A DNA stretch of 5,829 bases, from contig CAISTO010000250.1 of assembly GCA_903888395.1 (NCBI GenBank), positions 1 through 5,829 of the forward strand, in the 5' to 3' direction. A program made the position numbers and the translations under genes. Below are positions 1 to 5,829 of this stretch, one piece after another; the stretch's first letter is position 1; each line of letters starts with the position of its first letter. The notes beneath the pieces were generated by a model. It ran no database searches. It was not told the DNA's origin and saw only the letters and a program-made list of their open reading frames with translations. Source of the DNA: an uncultured Bacteroidota bacterium (GTDB lineage: Bacteria; Bacteroidota; Bacteroidia; UKL13-3).

Positions 1-35
1 AATTAATTATTATATTTACTTTTAAAAAAATAGGT

Positions 36-1988
36 ATGGCAAAAACTAAAAAAATTAACATTGGTGATGATTATAACTTAGCATGTGAGGAATTTATCAA
101 AATATCAGAAAAAACGGGTATTTTAACTAGGGAGGTGAAAGTGGAACCAAATGCAATAGAACGAGAATTATTGTGGGAAATTACTTGTGCAATTAAAAAG
201 CGAATTTACTCATTAGATATCGATCCAAATGCAGATAGAGATGAATTAAATATACTATGTCACTATGCGATTGTTTCGCTTCATTGGTGTGATATTCTAA
301 TGCAGGATGAAAGATTTAGTTTTGATAATGGCAGATTCAGACGTGACACCATTGCTTTAGCCGCATGTTTATTTACTAGAGTAAGTAGGGTATACCAATA
401 CTATGATATATTATACTTTGGGTGGATTAGACCTCACTTGAATTTTTCAATATTGTTGTGGACTATCAATTCAATTGTAAATTGCAATACAGATAATATA
501 TTCCACAAATTTTCTCCAACTGAGGCAAAAAAAGCTAGTGCGCTTTTTCAAGAATTAAGCTTGGAACAAATTGGATATGTTCAAACTAAGGATTTGCCAA
601 ATAATAATCCTTTAAAAAAAATATGGCAGGAAATTTATAATAGGTTTAGTTCTTCTCAAGTCCCTTATGAGTTCTTGTTAAATTATATCTGGATGAGTTC
701 AGATTTACCAGGCGGAATGGGACTTTTGTCAGAAGATAGAGAAATGAACAAAGCATATTTTAAAAAACAAATAATTCACAAACAGTTTCCTTTTGAATGG
801 ATTTTTATAAATGATATATTTTACATCAGTATTTACTTAGCAACGAAAGCTAATAAAGAATTAATTGAGGTCGATAAAAAGAGAATTATTGAACTTACTA
901 AAGAATGGATTAAGAATTCATTTGATGAAGAAGTAGAATTGGATAATTATATTACTACACAATTCAACTTATCCCTAGATTCTTATAACAATGATTCAAA
1001 TGAATTAAGATTTTATTCTGCTATTGAATCTTTATACAGAACATTAATGACTCACTACGAAGGAAATCTCGAAAAAGTCAATAGACAATGTACTAATTTC
1101 TTAAAAGACTTAGTTAAAATTGCTAGTGCAAATAATGAAGTAACGGAAGAAGAGAAAAATATAATCGAAAATATTAAAACATATTTATCAATAGATGTTA
1201 AACTATTTGATGAAATGAGTGAGGAAATAAAAATTAAAAAAACTGCAAAAAAGGCTGTTCCTAAAGCGGAAAAAGATACAACAGAAAGTCCCTATTTAGA
1301 TGAATATCCAGGGGAATTTTATTGCCAAAACGAATTATGGTGGAATCAGGGTATTCCTTTAAATATTATGAACTTCCCAAATATTGTTGAAAGCAAGGAG
1401 GATGAATCCATTATTTTTAGACGGTTTACCAAAAAAGAAGTTGATCAAATAGTAAAAAAGATTAAAAAAACAGGTGATCTTATATATTTAAATTTCATAC
1501 GCAAAATCATGGAACGTAAATTCGACTTGCGTGGGATGAAATCACCTTTTTGGTTTATTCCCTTTACTGCATATGGTTGGAATTTTGGGGGTATTATGTA
1601 TTTTGAACAAAACGGTATATATACAAACGTAGAACATCCAAATTCCATTAAAAATACTGTACATGTTGACAAATGGGATTCCGTTACCTGTGAAAAGGGT
1701 TATAATGGGCTTGACCTAGATTATGATTTTACTGAAACAGATGAAAATATATTAACATCATTAAAAATCGAATTTACCCACAATGGCAATGATGGTGCAA
1801 TAAATGTAGTTGAAACCCATGGTGAAAAATATGCTTCAACCCTTCCAATTGTACTAGCAATTTGGGAAAACGCATGGAGTCAAGTTGTTGAAAGTTCTAA
1901 AGGGACAAGCGGTTTTCAATTAGGTCCACCACCAATGATGGAAGTTTTTGAAAATTGGGAGGAATTAATTGAATGGTCAAAAAAATAA
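36..1988 (+). CDS. TerB-like and PH-like domain protein of unknown function
   Basis: A 650-residue cytoplasmic protein with no signal peptide and no convincing membrane segment. Residues 1-250 are mostly helical and unrecognised. Residues about 258-390 read as a TerB-like helical domain: two half-motifs, ANKELIEVDKKR (272-283) and ANNEVTEEEK (365-374), match the A-D-G-x-[IV]-[ST]-x-x-E pattern of the family, but both have Asn where the metal-binding Asp is expected. A Lys/Ala-rich linker follows (about 398-418). Residues about 503-622 are beta-rich, carry QNG at 525-527 and Trp547, and end in a helix (603-619) as bacterial PH-like domains do. The frame stays open to the window edge upstream, but bases 1-35 look intergenic and MAKTKK is a typical start, so ATG 36 is preferred. 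There is no Shine-Dalgarno, only an A-rich leader. The next gene begins 3 bases after the stop. The CDS is certain; the domain calls are by-eye and moderate. No reaction can be assigned. Confidence 0.9.
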   Translation: MAKTKKINIGDDYNLACEEFIKISEKTGILTREVKVEPNAIERELLWEITCAIKKRIYSLDIDPNADRDELNILCHYAIVSLHWCDILMQDERFSFDNGRFRRDTIALAACLFTRVSRVYQYYDILYFGWIRPHLNFSILLWTINSIVNCNTDNIFHKFSPTEAKKASALFQELSLEQIGYVQTKDLPNNNPLKKIWQEIYNRFSSSQVPYEFLLNYIWMSSDLPGGMGLLSEDREMNKAYFKKQIIHKQFPFEWIFINDIFYISIYLATKANKELIEVDKKRIIELTKEWIKNSFDEEVELDNYITTQFNLSLDSYNNDSNELRFYSAIESLYRTLMTHYEGNLEKVNRQCTNFLKDLVKIASANNEVTEEEKNIIENIKTYLSIDVKLFDEMSEEIKIKKTAKKAVPKAEKDTTESPYLDEYPGEFYCQNELWWNQGIPLNIMNFPNIVESKEDESIIFRRFTKKEVDQIVKKIKKTGDLIYLNFIRKIMERKFDLRGMKSPFWFIPFTAYGWNFGGIMYFEQNGIYTNVEHPNSIKNTVHVDKWDSVTCEKGYNGLDLDYDFTETDENILTSLKIEFTHNGNDGAINVVETHGEKYASTLPIVLAIWENAWSQVVESSKGTSGFQLGPPPMMEVFENWEELIEWSKK

Positions 1989-1991
1989 AAC

Positions 1992-2666
1992 ATGCATGGT
2001 AATTTTTTATTGGATGTATTAGAATCATCCTACTCGGTTGATCAAATTGCTATTTTAGAAAATATTTTCAAAAATAATGCTACTATTCCTTTTTTGAATC
2101 TGAATGAAAAAAATGATTTCACAAAAAATGTATTTGTAATCGATAGTTATGGAAATAAAAAGCTAATTAGAGATATTTATAATGAAATCGAATACCCCAT
2201 TAATAGAGGGCCTATTTACTATGTGTCTCATTATGTTTTGAACTATAGCTTTGAAACTTATATTATAATTACACAGGATGGAATGATTTGTCAAAACCCT
2301 AATAATAATAAGGAAGTTGCTTTTTATGCTTGGGGTAATTGGAAAGAGGTATTATACACGAAGCATAAAGATTTAGAAGGTGGTGTAATATTGTTGGCAT
2401 ACCCATTGAAGGAAGGTGTAATTGAAATTAGCTTAAGTCCTATTTTAGATTTTAAAAAAAATATCCAGTTAAATCATAATGAAATTGTAGTAAATCAAAA
2501 ACCATCATATACAAAAATTGCAGAAAATGAGATGAATTTTGGTTCTATTATTTTAAAAAATTTATACGATATCGTAAATATCAATAGGGGAAATGATTTA
2601 AATACTATCCCGATTGAAAAATTATATATTTTCCATGAACCAAATTCTATACAATCACTTATTTAA
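1992..2666 (+). CDS. Small PH-like domain protein, probable partner of the upstream gene
   Basis: A 224-residue soluble protein without signal peptide or membrane segment, not recognised as a named family. The first 70 residues are mixed helix and loop. Residues about 75-198 form a run of beta strands closed by a helix (about 184-197). This core looks like the C-terminal domain of the preceding protein: Q95-D-G here corresponds to Q525-N-G there, and the distance to a conserved Trp (W117 here, W547 there) is 23 residues in both, without gaps; Val follows three residues after the Trp in both. This suggests related domains, although overall identity is low. The ATG lies 3 bases after the upstream stop in an A-rich stretch with no Shine-Dalgarno, so co-transcription and perhaps translational coupling are likely. 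The 3' end overlaps the convergent ankyrin gene by 8 bases. Function is unknown; an accessory or binding partner of gene 1 is a guess from context. Confidence 0.85.
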   Translation: MHGNFLLDVLESSYSVDQIAILENIFKNNATIPFLNLNEKNDFTKNVFVIDSYGNKKLIRDIYNEIEYPINRGPIYYVSHYVLNYSFETYIIITQDGMICQNPNNNKEVAFYAWGNWKEVLYTKHKDLEGGVILLAYPLKEGVIEISLSPILDFKKNIQLNHNEIVVNQKPSYTKIAENEMNFGSIILKNLYDIVNINRGNDLNTIPIEKLYIFHEPNSIQSLI

Positions 2667-4854
2667 GTGCTTCTGTAAATAATTCTACTATTGGATTTTG
2701 GCGAATTCGATCAGCTAGAAATTGATCCTTTAAAATTTTAGTTAATGACGCTTTAGTAGATTTATTAAATTTAGTTGCGGCATCTTTGAAAAGTATTATA
2801 GATTGATTTAAAAAATCGGAAGTATTGTAATTACAATTGAAAAATGCCATTTGTAAAAAACAAAAGTTTACATCAAATCCTCCAATTATTTTTTCTAAAG
2901 GAGGATATTGTACTTCATACACAATATCAATTAAGTCATCATCAATTCCGGATAATCTAAGCTGCTCTTTCCTTGATTCGATAGTTGCTTCACTATAATC
3001 AAACAATGAGCTAATGATATTTCTTGCCTTATCAATGTCATCAACTTTTATCTCTAGTTCATTATTTTCTGTAACTAAAATAAACGCGTATAAACCAAGT
3101 GCTATTTTTTCAATTTCTGACAATTTTTCTGGTCTCATTGTATAAGCAAAAAAGCCATGATAGTCCATATGAAAAAACATTTTTTGGAACGCTATATCAT
3201 AATCATCTGTGTTTATGACTTCCCACTTATTCATAGCATAAAATATAGGAAGATATCTATCTTGCGCTAACAATTTATCATTAACATTTATATCTAAAGC
3301 ATTACCCAAATCAACTAACATTTCAATAAAAGATTTTTTTAGACCCAAACTCATTATTGAATCAAAAGATTTAATAATATTTGGTATGTCTTTAATATAT
3401 TCAAAATGATTTTCGTAAGTGTCGCTATCATATATTTTTTCTTGATTTAATTTACACATTAATAAGAAGGCATCAGGATTAGATTCAAATAATAAAAGAT
3501 TAATAGTATGTTCATTTTTTATACCTTCATCTAAAATATTTTCGGAAAAATGATTTAACCACAAATCGGTAATTTTTTGATCAAATAAATCAAAAGTTTC
3601 TTGTGTTTGTGTAAGCCCCAAATAATAGGGTTTTAATAAATAAATATTACTAACAAATCCCAGTTCTAACTGCATGCCGCCATCAAGACCCTTTTCTGTT
3701 ATTTGTTTCTTTTTTTCGACTTTCTTTGGCTTCTTATTTGTTGGAGAGACTCTCGATTCGAGATTTATTTCAATTGTCTTTATTTTTTCATCATCAAAAG
3801 TTCCTAAAAAACGATTACTTGGATCATTGTTTAAGCTTCTTACAATGTCGAAAATGTTATGTGAGCCATACATTTCCTTGCTAGATGGCTCCAATAATTC
3901 ATTAAGATTAGCCCCATGTTCAACAAGTAAATCAAATACCTCCCATTGTTGGTCTAAAAATGCCAACCTAATTGCAGTTGCTCCTTTTGTAGGATGAAAG
4001 TTATTTAGTACAGTTATAAGCGTTTCTACATTTACACCCGATTCTAATAAAAATTTAACACAATTTGCGTGTCCTAAGGAGCATGCCAGATGCAATGGGG
4101 TTCTATCATCATTACCTTGTAAATCTAAATTCGCGCCAGCTTCTTTTAATAAAATCAAAACATCCAATTTACCATCCCAGGCAGCATAGTGGGCTGCTGT
4201 ATAGGCATCTGAGTCATTATTTTCAGCATTCAATTCAATACCCAAGGCAATTGCCTCTTTGATGGATTGGATTTTATAATCAGTAGCACATACTAGAAAT
4301 ATTAAATAATTTTCAACTAAGGATCCGTCCTGGTTAAATTGTAAAATTGGGTATCCACTTTCAACATATTTCGCAACCGCTTCAATTTCGCCACTTCTAT
4401 AATCCTGAACCGCTTTTTCAAAAGCCAGCTTTGCATTTAAAGCAGTTTTATTTTGTACTGTTTCTTCCTTAGAATTTATTCTTTTTGTTTGGGGTTTTTT
4501 TTCATACTGTATTGGCTGATAGTGATTTTCAATACACCATTTATTCAAATCATTTAAAGTACGGTCATCCTCTTGGTTAGTATAAATTAATTGTTGGTCT
4601 TTTTTGTAAGCAACCTGCACCTGAATACCAAAATTTGTTAAAAATCTCTTTTCTAGTGTGCTTATTTTTAAGGAGGCTATAATAGAAACATCTTCTCCCT
4701 TTTTTTTTCTAACTTCAGATAATGACTTTGTGTTATCTAATTCATTATTATGTTCATCAAGAAATATGATAGTTAGATGAGTAAATTTTTCTGTAAACTC
4801 TTTTTGTATACTTTGAATTTTTTTTCTTCCATTCATAGATATATCTGAAGCCAT
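2659..4854 (-). CDS. Ankyrin-repeat protein with N-terminal module and novel helical C-terminus
   Basis: A 731-residue soluble protein in three parts. Residues about 7-102 form a small alpha/beta module, starting with a basic helix (GRKKIQSIQKEF) and closing with FGIQVQV and a DDRTL turn; I recall similar N-termini on Bacteroidota proteins with varied C-termini, but cannot name the family. Residues about 139-321 hold five ankyrin-type repeats, the third and fourth canonical (TAAHYAA and TPLHLAC), the others degenerate. A Lys-rich linker (about 371-389) leads to an alpha-helical region (391-731) that I do not recognise. Ankyrin arrays bind proteins, so a scaffold, sensor or inhibitor role is plausible; no catalytic motif is visible. 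The given start reads MASDISMNGRKK; an in-frame ATG at codon 7 (4836) may be the true start, because the module seems to begin there. The gene is opposite in strand to its neighbours, converging with gene 2 and diverging from the last gene, so it is its own transcription unit. Confidence 0.92.
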   Translation of the reverse strand: MASDISMNGRKKIQSIQKEFTEKFTHLTIIFLDEHNNELDNTKSLSEVRKKKGEDVSIIASLKISTLEKRFLTNFGIQVQVAYKKDQQLIYTNQEDDRTLNDLNKWCIENHYQPIQYEKKPQTKRINSKEETVQNKTALNAKLAFEKAVQDYRSGEIEAVAKYVESGYPILQFNQDGSLVENYLIFLVCATDYKIQSIKEAIALGIELNAENNDSDAYTAAHYAAWDGKLDVLILLKEAGANLDLQGNDDRTPLHLACSLGHANCVKFLLESGVNVETLITVLNNFHPTKGATAIRLAFLDQQWEVFDLLVEHGANLNELLEPSSKEMYGSHNIFDIVRSLNNDPSNRFLGTFDDEKIKTIEINLESRVSPTNKKPKKVEKKKQITEKGLDGGMQLELGFVSNIYLLKPYYLGLTQTQETFDLFDQKITDLWLNHFSENILDEGIKNEHTINLLLFESNPDAFLLMCKLNQEKIYDSDTYENHFEYIKDIPNIIKSFDSIMSLGLKKSFIEMLVDLGNALDINVNDKLLAQDRYLPIFYAMNKWEVINTDDYDIAFQKMFFHMDYHGFFAYTMRPEKLSEIEKIALGLYAFILVTENNELEIKVDDIDKARNIISSLFDYSEATIESRKEQLRLSGIDDDLIDIVYEVQYPPLEKIIGGFDVNFCFLQMAFFNCNYNTSDFLNQSIILFKDAATKFNKSTKASLTKILKDQFLADRIRQNPIVELFTEALK
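3892..4440 (-). repeat. Ankyrin repeat array (about five repeats) inside the CDS
   Basis: Protein-level repeats of about 32 residues. Repeat boundaries in the 731-residue protein are approximately 139-170, 177-209, 215-246, 249-279 and 290-320. The diagnostic pieces are TAAHYAAWDGKLDVLILL plus AGANLD in the third, and TPLHLACSLGHANCVKFLL plus SGVNV in the fourth. The fifth has TAIRLAF and LLVEHGANLN. The first two are recognisable only by their helix-turn-helix spacing (for example EAVAKYVESGYPI) and could be capping repeats. An 11-residue longer insertion sits between repeats four and five. The DNA itself is not obviously repetitive, so this is an old array and not a recent tandem duplication. 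Confidence 0.82.
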
Positions 4855-4923
4855 ATAATTAAATTTAAATTGTATTTAAAATTAATATAATTTGTTCGAT
4901 TTATTTTATATTTTTAAGCAGAA
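4855..4923. promoter_or_regulatory. Divergent intergenic region, presumed promoters for both flanking genes
   Basis: These 69 bases separate the starts of the ankyrin gene (leftward) and the last gene (rightward), so they should carry both promoters. The stretch is almost entirely A/T. For the rightward gene, TATAATTTG at 4886-4894 loosely resembles the Bacteroidota -7 element TAnnTTTG (spacing off by one), with a weak TTTA at 4864-4867 about 19 bases upstream. It would leave a leader of roughly 25 bases. I see no good TTTG or TAnnTTTG match for the leftward gene. There is no clear operator, inverted repeat or Shine-Dalgarno for either start. The promoter role follows from position; the exact boxes are weak. 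Confidence 0.35.
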
Positions 4924-5829
4924 ATGAAAGATAAAATTCTATATAAATTATGCGCTTTAATGCTTGCATCAGAAAAGACGCAAATAGTTATAGATGATTT
5001 ATATGAAGATCCAGAAATCGGTCCCTTGGTTAGAAATATTCAAATTGATAGTCCATTTCAAGAATTGATTTTTTCAGGTATTATTTCCGTTATAAATAAA
5101 GAAAATGAACTTTTAATTGGTTTTGCTGTAGAAGGTTACTTTCATTATGCGATGTCTAGGTATTTATATACAATTGACCAGGACGGAACTATATTTAAAA
5201 CCACCGATAAACTTTATACTAATAAGCTTAAAGGTATTAACGATGCAGTAGCTTTTTATTTAGAAATATTTATTCAAAAAGGCATCAATGATTTTATACC
5301 AAGGTTTATTGATAGATATCCGAATTGGAGTCGCGCCAGTGCGCGCGCATTAGCACAGGACATCATTTCTAATGGTGTAGGTTTAACAGAAAAGATTTTA
5401 AAAGACAAGTCAAATAGCGATATTGTTGTTCTAACCATGGTTATGGAATATTTTGAATATATCAATAAACCATTACCAAATCATCAGCTCGCTCATTCTA
5501 TCATCAATATATTATCACCTGAGAATATTAATGAATATGGTCTTATCTCTGAATGTATCAAATATGTTGAACAAGAAACATTAGAAATATTTTATAATAG
5601 GTACCTATTGTTTACAGAAGAATCACATGAAAAAAATGATAACTTTATAAAAGTTTCCTATAAAATTGGAATTAATTTAGGAAAAGAAATTCTTAAATAT
5701 ACATACAAAGACAAAGCATTAATTATATATGATTATAATTATCAACTAACATTAAATAATGAAAAGTTTACCAAAGAAAATTTATGGCTATTGGGATTAA
5801 TTGGACATCTTAAAAAGAGTATGGGTAAC
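4924..5829 (+). CDS. Partial STAND-arm-like helical protein, 3' end outside the window
   Basis: An open frame of 302 codons from ATG 4924 to the last base with no stop, so the true protein is longer. TAA at 4915-4917 lies in frame just upstream, making ATG 4924 the first possible ATG start; no Shine-Dalgarno is seen. Residues 1-82 look like a winged helix: helix ILYKLCALMLASEK, then PFQELIFSGIISV (44-56), a two-strand wing around NKENELLIGFAVE, then a helix GYFHYAMSRYL (71-81). That order matches the segment after the ATPase in STAND/NACHT-type NTPases, where a 'short loser-strand then F-x-x-E-x-x-x-Y-L' pattern is common. Residues 100-302 are a run of helices, possibly HEAT- or TPR-like. There is no P-loop (GxxxxGK[ST]) or Walker B in the visible part. 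It is divergent from the ankyrin gene. It may be a stand-alone sensor arm, a subunit split from its NTPase, or an unrelated helical protein; the family call is inference and only moderate. Confidence 0.8.
   Translation, partial: MKDKILYKLCALMLASEKTQIVIDDLYEDPEIGPLVRNIQIDSPFQELIFSGIISVINKENELLIGFAVEGYFHYAMSRYLYTIDQDGTIFKTTDKLYTNKLKGINDAVAFYLEIFIQKGINDFIPRFIDRYPNWSRASARALAQDIISNGVGLTEKILKDKSNSDIVVLTMVMEYFEYINKPLPNHQLAHSIINILSPENINEYGLISECIKYVEQETLEIFYNRYLLFTEESHEKNDNFIKVSYKIGINLGKEILKYTYKDKALIIYDYNYQLTLNNEKFTKENLWLLGLIGHLKKSMGN

Noticed and set aside
1..35. Possible N-terminal extension of the first gene, since its frame has no stop up to the window edge
   Set aside because: The stretch is almost pure A/T with an oligo-A leader, there is no alternative ATG in it, and MAKTKK is a typical N-terminus; it looks intergenic, though an upstream extension cannot be fully excluded.
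451..485. Possible membrane segment around residues 137-149 of the first protein (NFSILLWTINSIV)
   Set aside because: The hydrophobic run is short, contains Asn and Thr, and fits a buried helix in a soluble helical domain better than a transmembrane segment.
1445..1672. 75-residue open frame on the minus strand
   Set aside because: It lies wholly inside the first gene, antisense to its PH-like domain, with no domain pattern and no own leader; a shadow frame.
3674..3997. 107-residue open frame on the plus strand, Phe/Ser-rich
   Set aside because: It is antisense to the linker and last ankyrin repeat; the hydrophobic look comes from complementing Lys-rich codons.
4065..4262. 65-residue open frame on the plus strand
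   Set aside because: It is antisense to the strongest ankyrin repeats and has no coding character of its own.
4700..4708. A9 tract (coding strand) at codons 49-52 of the ankyrin gene, including an A AAA AAG slippery-type heptamer; possible phase variation or frameshifting
   Set aside because: A8 tracts are common across this AT-rich window (for example near 614, 2454, 4495 and 4818), the reading frame is intact, and no stimulatory structure or alternative downstream frame is seen.
5274..5465. 63-residue open frame on the minus strand
   Set aside because: It is antisense to the partial last gene, whose 302-codon open frame is far better supported.

Overview
The window is AT-rich (about 30% G+C by eye) and densely coded. 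Lys/Asn/Ile-rich proteins, A-rich leaders without Shine-Dalgarno sequences, and an ankyrin-protein N-terminal module that I associate with Bacteroidota together suggest a Bacteroidota chromosome, probably of the Flavobacteriia or Cytophagia type. This is inference; no rRNA, tRNA or housekeeping gene is present to confirm it. I see no transposase, integrase, CRISPR array or RNA gene.

Layout: (1) 36-1988 (+) is a 650-residue protein with a helical N-terminal half, a degenerate TerB-like helical domain in the middle, a Lys/Ala-rich linker and a C-terminal beta-rich domain resembling a bacterial PH-like fold. (2) 1992-2666 (+) starts 3 bases later and encodes a 224-residue protein whose core looks like a divergent copy of that C-terminal domain; the two probably form an operon. 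(3) 2659-4854 (-) is convergent, overlaps gene 2 by 8 bases, and encodes a 731-residue ankyrin-repeat protein with a separate N-terminal module and an unrecognised alpha-helical C-terminal half. (4) 4924-5829 (+) diverges from gene 3 across 69 bases and runs off the window edge without a stop. Its 302 visible residues begin like the winged-helix/helical arm that follows the ATPase in STAND-type NTPases, but with no NTPase in front.

None of the four matches a gene I can name. Together they look like an accessory locus made of adaptor, sensor and interaction modules: TerB-like, PH-like, ankyrin and STAND-arm-like. Such parts recur in bacterial conflict or defence loci, but no catalytic effector (nuclease, protease, NADase, pore-former) is visible, so a defence role is only a hypothesis. 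The only non-coding stretches are bases 1-35, 1989-1991 and 4855-4923.
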